Shown: positions 1-5,161 of the stretch, piece after piece
How positions within the stretch are numbered: position 1 is the stretch's first letter
Layout of the letters: every line of letters starts with the position of its first letter
From: an uncultured Paracoccaceae bacterium
GTDB taxonomy: Bacteria; Pseudomonadota; Alphaproteobacteria; Rhodobacterales; Rhodobacteraceae
Assembly: GCA_937900975.1 (NCBI GenBank)
Contig: CALCPC010000267.1
Span: 1-6,249 of the forward strand
Reading direction: 5' to 3'
DNA: 6,249 nucleotides
The notes under the pieces: model-generated
What the model was told of the DNA's origin: nothing
The model's input: the letters and a program-made list of their open reading frames with translations, nothing else
The model's database searches: none
Position numbers and translations under genes: made by a program

Positions 1-75
1 CAGCGTCTCGGCCGGGGCAATCGCGGCCGAAAGCGCAAGGCCCGCCGCTGTCAGAAGAAGCGTGGATTTAAGCAC
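1..75 (-). CDS. N-terminus of an exported protein (signal peptide only)
   Basis: This is the first 25 codons of a gene that runs off the left edge. It starts at a GTG at 75-73, with AGGGAG (positions 90-85) nine bases upstream as ribosome binding site. The peptide begins MLKSTLLLTAAGLALSAAIA and continues PAETL. A single Lys, a hydrophobic stretch rich in Leu and Ala, and an A-x-A site (probable cleavage after APA or AIA) make a standard Sec signal peptide, so the mature protein is probably periplasmic or secreted. The mature part lies outside the window, so the function cannot be told. The leader is unusually structured (see 86-155), so expression may be controlled at translation initiation. 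Confidence 0.7.
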   Translation of the reverse strand, partial: MLKSTLLLTAAGLALSAAIAPAETL

Positions 76-85
76 GGTTTAAGTC

Positions 86-109
86 TCCCTGTTTTTCAGA
101 TGACAGGGA
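86..109 (-). promoter_or_regulatory. Hairpin that would sequester the ribosome binding site
   Basis: On the minus strand TCCCTG (109-104) and CAGGGA (91-86) form a perfect 6-bp stem around a 12-base loop. The 3' arm contains AGGGA of the AGGGAG Shine-Dalgarno sequence serving the GTG start at 75. In the folded state the ribosome binding site would be mostly paired. The pairing is visible directly; a regulatory role is inferred. Confidence 0.45.
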
Positions 110-155
110 CTCTGCGCAGCCGCCTTGCGATTGGCAAGGGCCAGCAAACGCAGAG
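110..155 (-). promoter_or_regulatory. Nested stem-loop in the leader of the exported-protein gene
   Basis: An outer perfect 7-bp inverted repeat (CTCTGCG at 110-116, CGCAGAG at 149-155) encloses an inner perfect 6-bp stem (CCTTGC at 123-128, GCAAGG at 134-139) with a 5-base loop. The two are separated by a 6/9-base internal loop. The element abuts the ribosome-binding-site hairpin at 109 with no spacer, so the two stems could stack or compete. I could not match it to a known riboswitch class. Confidence 0.4.
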
Positions 156-167
156 AATGCCGGAAAT

Positions 168-182
168 GCCGCCCAAGGCGGC
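168..182 (-). terminator. Short GC hairpin after the 77-residue gene, possible terminator
   Basis: GCCGCC and GGCGGC form a perfect 6-bp stem with a 3-base loop, 68 bases past the stop codon of the small membrane protein gene. On the minus strand it is followed only by ATTT, so it is a weak intrinsic terminator at best. It could instead belong to the leader of the exported-protein gene. Confidence 0.25.
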
Positions 183-249
183 AAGCGGGCGCGACCGCCC
201 AGGATGCCAGCGCTCAATGCCCGCGCACCGCCCATAGGCAGGGCAGCGC

Positions 250-483
250 CTAGCCCCCCATCGTGATCAAAAGCAGCAAGACGAAGATGCCGGGAAGAAG
301 GACCAGGGCGGGAACCACCAGACCCGGCAGCCCAAAGCTGAGGATCGAGATGCCCCAAAGGCTGACCACGATCAGCAGGATGGCCCAGGCATACTCGGTC
401 AGGCGCCCCGTGCCCTGCGTCTCTGCGTCCTCCGCCGGGACGGCCGGTTGCGCCTGCGTTGTTTCGATCGGCCGGTTTTCCAT
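250..483 (-). CDS. Small protein with two membrane segments, function unknown
   Basis: This encodes 77 residues. An N-terminal cytosolic-type segment of about 28 residues is polar and rich in Pro, Gln, Glu and Ala. Two hydrophobic segments follow at about residues 30-50 and 53-74, joined by a short Ser/Gly/Pro turn (SFGLPG), so the protein is probably a helical hairpin in the inner membrane. The ATG at 483 has AGGGAG seven bases upstream. The 9-base block CAGGGAGAC around this site also occurs at the ribosome binding site of the neighbouring exported-protein gene. The gene sits between the dehydrogenase (69 bases upstream) and the exported protein, all on the same strand. I do not recognise the family. 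The clean ribosome binding site and membrane topology argue that it is real. Confidence 0.7.
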   Translation of the reverse strand: MENRPIETTQAQPAVPAEDAETQGTGRLTEYAWAILLIVVSLWGISILSFGLPGLVVPALVLLPGIFVLLLLITMGG

Positions 484-552
484 ACGCGGTCTCCCTGCTA
501 CGCTGACGGAGAGGTAGGTGTCTTCCCCGAAATAGCGAGTGCGGCAGAGGCG

Positions 553-1512
553 TTAGGTGACCAGATTGCGCGGTGTTCCAGCCACAAACGCCTCAATATT
601 CCCGATCAACTGATCTGAGAGCGTTTGCATCCCGCCGACGCTGGCCCAGGCGACATGGGGGCTGAGAATGACATTGGGGGCGGCGGCCAACACCATGATG
701 GTGCTGTTCATCGGCGGCGGCTCCACCGGGGTGACATCGATGCCCGCGCCGGCGATCTGGCCCGACTGGATCGCCTCGGCAAGCGCCGGTTCGTCAATCA
801 AACCGCCGCGCGCCGTGTTGATCAAAATCGCGCTGTCCTTCATCTTGCGCAGGAAATCAGCACCGATCATGCCTGCGGTCTCATCCGTCAAGGGACAATG
901 CAACGTCACGACATCGGCGGTGTCGCGCAACGTCTCCAGCGACACCAGCGGCCCGGTATCGGGCGCTGCCGGCGCGTAGGCGTCGCAATAGATCACCTCC
1001 ATCCCAAAGCCACGGCCGATCTTGCCCACCGACTGGCCAAGCGCACCGGCCCCGATGATGCCAAGCGTTGAGCCCGCAAGATCCCGGATCGGCCGGTTAA
1101 AAAAGCAGAACTGATCCGCCTCAACCCAAGCGCCGTCAAGAACTTGCTGGCGATACTCAATCAGATTGCGCCGCAGCGCTAGGATCAGTGCGAAAGTATG
1201 CTCTGGCACCGTGTTGACCGCATAGCCGCGAATGTTGGAGACGGGAATGCCGCGGGACTGGCACGCGGCGATATCGACAATGTTAAAGCCCGTCGCAGCC
1301 ACGGCGATGAATTTCAGATCCGGCAGCGCCGCCAGCGTCTCGGCGGTCAGGGGAACCTTGTTGGTGATGGCGATGGACGCCCCCTCCAGTCGCGCGACAA
1401 CATCCTCGGGCGCCGTGCGCTGGTGGCCGGACCATGTGTGAGCGAAGGCCGGGCGACCGAGATGCACACCCGGGCCGATGGTCCCCTCATCGAGAAAAAC
1501 AATCCGCTCCAT
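553..1512 (-). CDS. NAD-dependent D-2-hydroxyacid dehydrogenase, glycerate dehydrogenase (HprA)-like
   Basis: The 319-residue length is normal for the family of NAD-dependent reductases that interconvert 2-ketoacids and D-2-hydroxyacids. The Rossmann motif GAGALG is at residues 154-159, and an Asp at 177 ends the second strand, which favours NAD over NADP. The catalytic set is complete: Arg235 in NTARGG, Glu264 in DVTPVEPP and His286 in SPHVAW. The segments ITNKVPL (49-55), VAATGFN (71-77), VPEHTFALILAL (102-113) and QFCFF..PIRDLAG resemble bacterial glycerate dehydrogenase/hydroxypyruvate reductase, suggesting cytosolic hydroxypyruvate-glycerate conversion. That substrate is inferred from remembered family sequences; other 2-ketoacids are possible. 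The ATG at 1512 follows a purine-rich GAGGGGGAGAAG. A spaced dyad at 1551-1576, 38 bases upstream, is a possible operator. Confidence 0.9.
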   Translation of the reverse strand: MERIVFLDEGTIGPGVHLGRPAFAHTWSGHQRTAPEDVVARLEGASIAITNKVPLTAETLAALPDLKFIAVAATGFNIVDIAACQSRGIPVSNIRGYAVNTVPEHTFALILALRRNLIEYRQQVLDGAWVEADQFCFFNRPIRDLAGSTLGIIGAGALGQSVGKIGRGFGMEVIYCDAYAPAAPDTGPLVSLETLRDTADVVTLHCPLTDETAGMIGADFLRKMKDSAILINTARGGLIDEPALAEAIQSGQIAGAGIDVTPVEPPPMNSTIMVLAAAPNVILSPHVAWASVGGMQTLSDQLIGNIEAFVAGTPRNLVT

Positions 1513-1550
1513 CTTCTCCCCCTCTTTTTTGGTTGGCGACCCTTAGCGCA

Positions 1551-1576
1551 TTTTCTGATCACTTAAAAACAGAAAA
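1551..1576. promoter_or_regulatory. Spaced 7-bp dyad upstream of the dehydrogenase gene
   Basis: TTTTCTG (1551-1557) and CAGAAAA (1570-1576) form a perfect inverted repeat with a 12-base AT-rich centre that includes TGATCA. The geometry fits a dimeric regulator contacting two successive turns. It lies 38 bases upstream of the dehydrogenase ATG, where an operator would be expected. It overlaps the T-rich tail of the putative sbmA terminator, so the symmetry could be incidental. Confidence 0.3.
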
Positions 1577-1626
1577 GCCGGGCTGAAAACCAGCAAAATG
1601 CTGATCTTCAACGTGTTTTCCGGCCC
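1563..1626 (-). terminator. Imperfect hairpin plus T-rich tract downstream of sbmA
   Basis: On the minus strand, GGGC-cg-GAAAAC (1626-1615) can pair with GTTTTC-a-GCCC (1590-1580). The loop contains a further small hairpin, CAGCA/TGCTG (1591-1603). The tract TTTTCTGTTTTT (1576-1565) follows. Its place about 60 bases after the sbmA stop codon fits an intrinsic terminator. The stem is imperfect, so leakage into the dehydrogenase gene is likely. Confidence 0.4.
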
Positions 1627-1686
1627 TATCCGATTTTGAACGACACACAGCCGCCGCGTTGACCGCGACCGCAGGGCGGCACGGCC

Positions 1687-2934
1687 CTACTCTGCTGGCC
1701 GGCCCACCATCTCAAGCTCGATACCCGTCAATTCCTCCCCGCGCATCGCTTTTTCAAAGCTCGCGAGCCGCTTGTAGATCGACAGCAACTCCACAATGCG
1801 GGTCCAGGAATTGACCAGGAATTGGAAGGAGTTAGAGACCTGGCTGAACGCCGAGAGGATCTGCTGCAGAAGGCCGAAGGTGATCTGCCCCGCGGCAATC
1901 GTCGGCACCATGATGAAATAGACGAAGATGTTGTCGGCCTGGATGTAGAGGCTGCGGGCAATGTTGAAGTACATATAGTGGAAGTAGAGTTTGAAATAGT
2001 TCCGCCGAACGTTTCCAAAAAGCTCCATCACGGTCGGCGGTCTTGCCCGCGCGCCGTCGTCTTCGCCGTAGACCAGCTCTTTGCGATAGGCCGCCTCGAC
2101 GCGCTGGTTGCGAAAATGCAGCCCCGGCAGCCGGATCCCGACCGCCGCCAACAGTCCAGTGCCGAACACCGACCACAGGATGGCGGCCGTGAACAAGGGT
2201 GAGGGGATGTCACCGACAATCGGCAGCGTGGAAACGTGTTGGGATAGCGTCAGCAAGATCGGCAGAAACGCGATCAGCGTCATGACGGCATCGACGATCG
2301 AGCCGCCCAAGTCCTCCGTGATCTCGGCGAATTTCATCGTGTCTTCCTGCACCCGCTGTGAAGCGCCTTCGATCCCGCGGACTTCGTCCCATTGCGACAT
2401 GTAAAAATCGTTCATCGCGGTCCGCCAGCGAAAGACATAGTGGCTGACGAAGAACCGCGTCAAAACGAAGACAATGACCCAAACCATTGCAATCTCAAAA
2501 AATACGCCGATCAGCCCATAGAGATCCCCGGCCGAGACATCCCCCTCTCCGGAAAGCGCGAACTGCACTTGATCGAAAAACGGCCGCCGCCAATTGTTGA
2601 TCGCGACAGACACTTGGACGCTGTAATAGGTTGAAAAGAGGATCAGCGCCGTGCCGAGAATGGACCAAAGTTGCCATTTGTGCGGCGCATATGTGAACCA
2701 AAAGCCGGCGAAAGCCAGTGTCGCGAGCCCGGTGTAGATATAGAAAAACAAGAACTCGTCGGTTGCGAAATGGCCGAGGCCGATCACGGGGTTGTTGTCG
2801 TCTACCACGCCGCCAAGACCGACCAGCCCGCGCAAATCCTCTGCCGCAAGCGACCAGAGCAGACCCACGATAACCGCGTAGACCACAGCCGACAGGAAAA
2901 ACAGCTTCGGTCGGGGAAAGAAGGACTCAAACAT
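1687..2934 (-). CDS. sbmA: SbmA/BacA-family peptide transporter
   Basis: This encodes 415 residues, against about 406 for E. coli SbmA, an inner-membrane proton-driven importer of peptide antibiotics such as microcins and proline-rich peptides. The rhizobial homologue BacA is needed for symbiosis and survival against host peptides. The protein opens MFESFFPRPKLFFLSA, close to E. coli SbmA. It carries the family blocks FFVSHYVFRWRTAMN (161-175), EGASQRVQEDTMKFA (189-203), RNQRVEAAYRKELVYGEDD (275-293), NYFKLYFHYMYFNIAR (312-327) and NSWTRIVELLSIYKRL (375-390). About seven hydrophobic segments are visible. There is no C-terminal ATP-binding domain, which separates it from YddA/BclA-type ABC relatives. 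The ATG at 2934 has GGAGG seven bases upstream. A candidate promoter lies at 3005-3035 and a terminator-like hairpin follows the gene, so it may be monocistronic. Confidence 0.95.
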   Translation of the reverse strand: MFESFFPRPKLFFLSAVVYAVIVGLLWSLAAEDLRGLVGLGGVVDDNNPVIGLGHFATDEFLFFYIYTGLATLAFAGFWFTYAPHKWQLWSILGTALILFSTYYSVQVSVAINNWRRPFFDQVQFALSGEGDVSAGDLYGLIGVFFEIAMVWVIVFVLTRFFVSHYVFRWRTAMNDFYMSQWDEVRGIEGASQRVQEDTMKFAEITEDLGGSIVDAVMTLIAFLPILLTLSQHVSTLPIVGDIPSPLFTAAILWSVFGTGLLAAVGIRLPGLHFRNQRVEAAYRKELVYGEDDGARARPPTVMELFGNVRRNYFKLYFHYMYFNIARSLYIQADNIFVYFIMVPTIAAGQITFGLLQQILSAFSQVSNSFQFLVNSWTRIVELLSIYKRLASFEKAMRGEELTGIELEMVGRPAE

Positions 2935-3004
2935 CGGGCAGCCTCCGGCATGCTTTCGGGCGGTCGACGCGCAGGCGGCAAAGCTTTCGCCGCGCGTTCC
3001 CGCG

Positions 3005-3035
3005 ATAATATTGATGCGTCAGGGGCGCGTGTCTA
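3005..3035 (-). promoter_or_regulatory. Candidate sigma-70-type promoter of sbmA
   Basis: On the minus strand, TAGACA (3035-3030) and TATTAT (3010-3005) each match the -35 and -10 consensus at five of six positions. The spacer is 19 bases, slightly long. Transcription would start near 2998, giving a leader of about 64 bases. The AT-rich tract and tandem repeat just upstream could act as an UP element or an activator site. Confidence 0.35.
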
Positions 3036-3042
3036 TCGTCGC

Positions 3043-3058
3043 TGACAAAATGACAAAA
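3043..3058. repeat. Tandem 8-bp repeat TGACAAAA x2 upstream of the sbmA promoter
   Basis: Two perfect adjacent copies of TGACAAAA occupy 3043-3050 and 3051-3058, followed by TTTTAATAG, which makes AAAATTTT palindromic at 3055-3062. The repeat begins 7 bases beyond the putative -35 box of sbmA, where an activator or UP-element contact would sit. Confidence 0.45.
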
Positions 3059-3108
3059 TTTTAATAGTGCGGTGAGCATCGGGGACGTCAGCGCCATGTC
3101 CCTGCGCG

Positions 3109-3360
3109 GAAAGCCTGGCCAACGACACGAGCGTGGTGCGCGTCCCCCGACGGCGCGTGACCTGTGTTCACCTTCTTTTCGATGCGCGTGAGATCGTGTT
3201 GGCCGAGGGCGCGCCCTGCGAAAGCCTGGCGCCAACCGCCGCGGCGCGGGCCAAACGGCCCTTTGCCCAGCGCCGCGAACTGGACCGTCTTTTCGGCCCT
3301 TTGACCGGCGCCTTGACCCCAATGCGTCCGATGCTGGACCGGTACCGCGCCCAGCTTCTG
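3109..3360 (+). pseudogene. C-terminal remnant of a Hint-domain (Hedgehog/intein) protein
   Basis: The frame that leads into smpB is open from 3076. From about 3109 it reads [40 protein letters not shown], and later ELDRLFGPL and [12 protein letters not shown]. This matches what I remember of the end of Hint_2 proteins common in Rhodobacteraceae, roughly [23 protein letters not shown], then a LFPxL helix and a final ARPxLxxYEAxxL. The bulk of the domain, with the N-terminal Cys nucleophile of Hint folds, is missing, as are a start codon with ribosome binding site and the expected stop after the final LL. Third codon positions remain mostly G or C, as in a former gene. The family call rests on memory of sequences; a chance open frame in GC-rich DNA is the alternative. 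Confidence 0.6.
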
Positions 3361-3397
3361 ACCTGCCGGCGCTGGGCTGCCCGCGGCAGCCAGACCC

Positions 3398-3426
3398 TGG
3401 ACAGCCGGCGCCCCGCCGCTTATCTG
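3398..3426 (+). promoter_or_regulatory. Candidate smpB promoter giving a leaderless transcript
   Basis: TGGACA (3398-3403) matches the -35 consensus at five of six positions. A 17-base spacer follows, then TATCTG (3421-3426), which matches the -10 at four of six. Only six bases separate the -10 box from the smpB ATG, so transcription would start at or next to the A of the start codon. This agrees with the absence of a Shine-Dalgarno sequence there. Confidence 0.35.
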
Positions 3427-3432
3427 CCAGGC

Positions 3433-3906
3433 ATGGCCAAAAAGGACAAAAACCCCAACGCCCGCACGATCGCAGAGAACCGCAAGGCGCGCTACAACTA
3501 CGCCATCGAGAGCGATCTTGAATGCGGCATCCTTCTGCAAGGGTCGGAGGTGAAAAGCCTGCGCGAAGGCAATGCGCAGATCACCGAAAGCTATGCGGAG
3601 GTCAAGGAGGGGGAGCTTTGGCTGGTCAACGCGCATATCGAGGGCTACGACAAGGCCAAGACCTTTGGCCACGAAGAACGGCGCCGGCGTAAGCTGTTGG
3701 CCTCGCGGCGCGAGATTTCCAGGCTTTGGAACAGCGTCGGGCGGGAGGGGATGACGCTGATCCCGCTGAGCCTCTATTTCAACGGCCGCGGGATCGCGAA
3801 GCTGAAACTTGGCCTCGCCAAGGGCAAGAAGACGGTCGACAAACGCGAGACCGAGAAAAAGCGCGACTGGAACCGCCAGAAGGCGCGGCTGTTGAAAGAG
3901 CATTGA
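3433..3906 (+). CDS. smpB: SsrA-binding protein SmpB (trans-translation)
   Basis: SmpB binds the tRNA-like end of tmRNA and delivers it to ribosomes stalled without a stop codon. The 157-residue length is normal (about 160 in E. coli). Conserved blocks are [17 protein letters not shown] (11-27), [10 protein letters not shown] (37-46), ITESYAEV (50-57), [10 protein letters not shown] (80-89), [10 protein letters not shown] (111-120) and [11 protein letters not shown] (128-138). The basic tail [19 protein letters not shown] forms a helix in the mRNA channel in known structures, and its Leu pair aligns with the Ile-Met pair of E. coli. The start is set at the ATG of [10 protein letters not shown] because this is where the family begins. 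The frame stays open another 119 codons upstream, but that is the Hint remnant. No Shine-Dalgarno sequence precedes this ATG. The tmRNA gene itself is not in the window. Confidence 0.96.
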   Translation: MAKKDKNPNARTIAENRKARYNYAIESDLECGILLQGSEVKSLREGNAQITESYAEVKEGELWLVNAHIEGYDKAKTFGHEERRRRKLLASRREISRLWNSVGREGMTLIPLSLYFNGRGIAKLKLGLAKGKKTVDKRETEKKRDWNRQKARLLKEH

Positions 3907-3913
3907 ACCGGGG

Positions 3914-3974
3914 ATCTTGCGGTTGGCCCCAAGCCGCTGAACCTGCCCGCTGGACCTGCCCGCTGGCGCAAGAT
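3914..3974. repeat. 8-bp inverted repeat flanking the smpB-lacI gap
   Basis: ATCTTGCG (3914-3921) and CGCAAGAT (3967-3974) are perfect inverted copies 45 bases apart, just after the smpB stop and just before the LacI-family start. Between them, GCGGTTGGCCCCAAGCCGC (3919-3937) folds into a GC hairpin with one bulge but no T tract, so it is not a standard terminator. The arms may be operator half-sites for autoregulation or part of a larger RNA fold. Confidence 0.3.
3941..3966. repeat. Perfect tandem 13-bp duplication upstream of the LacI-family gene
   Basis: ACCTGCCCGCTGG occurs twice back to back (3941-3953 and 3954-3966), ending 19 bases before the ATG at 3986. It looks like a replication-slippage duplication. 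TGGACC at 3951-3956, spanning the junction, lies 17 bases before TACGCT (3974-3979), a weak promoter-like pair. Confidence 0.7.
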
Positions 3975-3985
3975 ACGCTTCGCCC

Positions 3986-5011
3986 ATGACCCGCAAGACC
4001 CGCGCGACCGGGCGCACGACGATCAAGGATGTGGCCGCTGCGGCGGGGGTCAGCGCGATTACTGTCAGCCGCGTCTTGCGCACACCAGAGCGGGTCAGCC
4101 CCGCCACGCGCGACCGGGTGACAGAGGCCGTGCGCGCGCTGGATTACCTGCCCGATCCGGCGGCCTCTGCGCTTGCCTCGCAGCGCACGGCTACGGTGGG
4201 CGTTGTCCTGCCTTCGGTCACAAACACAGTGTTCCGCGACACGCTGCGCGGGATCTATACCGAGGCGGCGGCGCGCGCGGTGCAAATCCAGATCGCCAAC
4301 ACCCGCTATGATCCGGGCGAGGAGACGCGCGCGATCCGGCTGTTTCTTAGCCAGCGCCCCGCCGCCCTGATCGTCACTGGCATCGACCAGTCGGAGGAGG
4401 CTGCAACGCTTTTGGCCGAAGCGCCCTGCCCGATTGTCCAGATCACCGAAACCGGCCCAAGCGCCCATGACATGATGATCGGCTTTGACCATGGCGAGGC
4501 GGTGGAGCTTGCCACCCGCCACCTGATCGCCGCCGGTTACCGCCGCATCGGATTTCTTGGCGCGCGCCAGGATCCGCGCTCGCTCCGCCGGATGGAGGGG
4601 TTTTGCGCGGCCCTGCGCGCGGCGGGGCTTTTCGAGCCTGAGCGCGTGCTCTTCAGCGATGCGCCGGCCTCTGTCACCAGCGGGGCAGAGCAACTCGGCC
4701 GGCTGCTGGAACGCGACAGCGCCGCCGATGCGGTTCTCTGCAACAATGACGATCTGGCGCTGGGCGTGTTGTTCGAATGTCAGCGCCGGGGGCTGGCGGT
4801 GCCGGACCGTATCGGGATCTGCGGTTTCAACGATTTTGAGTGGATGGCAGCCGCGGTGCCGCCACTGACCTCTGTCAGCACGCCACGGGCCGAGATCGGG
4901 CGCCGCGCGATGGCGATGATCGGCGAGCGGCTTGAAAACCCCGGGATGGCGCCCGAGGTCGTGCAACTCGACGTCAGCTTGAAAATCCGTGAAAGCACGC
5001 GAAAGCGCTGA
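3986..5011 (+). CDS. LacI/GalR-family regulator, GntR (gluconate repressor)-like
   Basis: The 341-residue length is usual for a dimeric repressor with an N-terminal DNA-binding head and a periplasmic-binding-protein-like sugar core. The helix-turn-helix TIKDVAAAAGVSAITVSRVL is at residues 12-31, followed by a hinge at about 54-65 (YLPDPAASALAS). The core starts VGVVLPSVTN (71-80) and includes IGFDHGEA (165-172), FLGARQD (190-196), CNNDDLALG (252-260), FECQRRGLAVPDRIGICGF (263-281) and PPLTSV (292-297). These resemble E. coli GntR and IdnR, so the ligand may be a sugar acid, but this is inferred; no catabolic target lies in the window. No clear ribosome binding site precedes the ATG. It sits 79 bases after smpB, with repeats in the gap that could hold its operator. 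Control of the downstream pse genes is possible but unsupported. Confidence 0.9.
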   Translation: MTRKTRATGRTTIKDVAAAAGVSAITVSRVLRTPERVSPATRDRVTEAVRALDYLPDPAASALASQRTATVGVVLPSVTNTVFRDTLRGIYTEAAARAVQIQIANTRYDPGEETRAIRLFLSQRPAALIVTGIDQSEEAATLLAEAPCPIVQITETGPSAHDMMIGFDHGEAVELATRHLIAAGYRRIGFLGARQDPRSLRRMEGFCAALRAAGLFEPERVLFSDAPASVTSGAEQLGRLLERDSAADAVLCNNDDLALGVLFECQRRGLAVPDRIGICGFNDFEWMAAAVPPLTSVSTPRAEIGRRAMAMIGERLENPGMAPEVVQLDVSLKIRESTRKR

Positions 5012-5046
5012 TGCCAGACGCAACTGGGCACCCCGGTCTGGGCATC
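5010..5046 (+). terminator. Long hairpin over the lacI-family stop codon, possible terminator
   Basis: GATGCCAGAC (5010-5019, starting inside the TGA stop) pairs with GTCTGGGCATC (5036-5046), giving 10 bp with a single bulged G and a 16-base loop. No T tract follows, so it is not canonical. It could end transcription with help from Rho or protect the 3' end. A second GC hairpin (GCGCGGTC/GGCCGCGC, 5066-5084) lies between it and pseB. Confidence 0.35.
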
Positions 5047-5084
5047 GCGGCCGCCGGTCCCGGCTGCGCGGTCCAAGGCCGCGC

Positions 5085-5108
5085 CGGTTGCCGTCAACAG
5101 CGGTTGCC
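5085..5108. repeat. 8-bp direct repeat CGGTTGCC upstream of pseB
   Basis: CGGTTGCC occurs at 5085-5092 and again at 5101-5108, spaced 16 bases start to start and 54 bases before the pseB start. It could be a pair of regulator contacts or chance in GC-rich DNA. I could not find a convincing promoter in this gap. Confidence 0.25.
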
Positions 5109-5161
5109 TGATCGCCTCCCAACGGGCAAAACCCTGAAACGGGACGGGGCGGAGCTGACCG

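Larger units (their letters stand above)
2935..3108. other. Gene-free divergent region between sbmA and the Hint remnant
   Basis: This is the left part of a 498-base gap between divergently oriented sbmA and smpB. It holds the sbmA ribosome binding site, a candidate sbmA promoter, an 8-bp tandem repeat and an AT-rich patch (about 3045-3065) that stands out in this GC-rich window. I see no credible coding frame on either strand. The right part of the gap is the Hint remnant. Confidence 0.6.

Noticed and set aside
73..109. SAM-II-like riboswitch, because of the UGAAAAACAGGGAGA stretch near the start codon
   Set aside because: Only the purine-rich end is faintly similar. The conserved SAM-II core and pseudoknot partners are not visible.
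625..1071. 148-codon plus-strand open frame within the dehydrogenase gene
   Set aside because: It is a shadow of the conserved minus-strand dehydrogenase, which has all catalytic residues.
1650..1680. GCCGCC/GGCGGC inverted repeat just after the sbmA stop as terminator
   Set aside because: The stem is interrupted, has a large irregular loop and no T tract on the minus strand. The hairpin at 1563-1626 is the better candidate.
3133..3906. A 257-residue SmpB starting at the GTG at 3133
   Set aside because: SmpB proteins are about 160 residues and begin near MAKK. There is no ribosome binding site at 3133, and the extra part looks like a Hint-domain fragment.
3088..4107. 339-codon open frame on the minus strand opposite smpB and the Hint remnant
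   Set aside because: Smp B family conservation is on the plus strand. The antisense product shows no domain or ribosome binding site.
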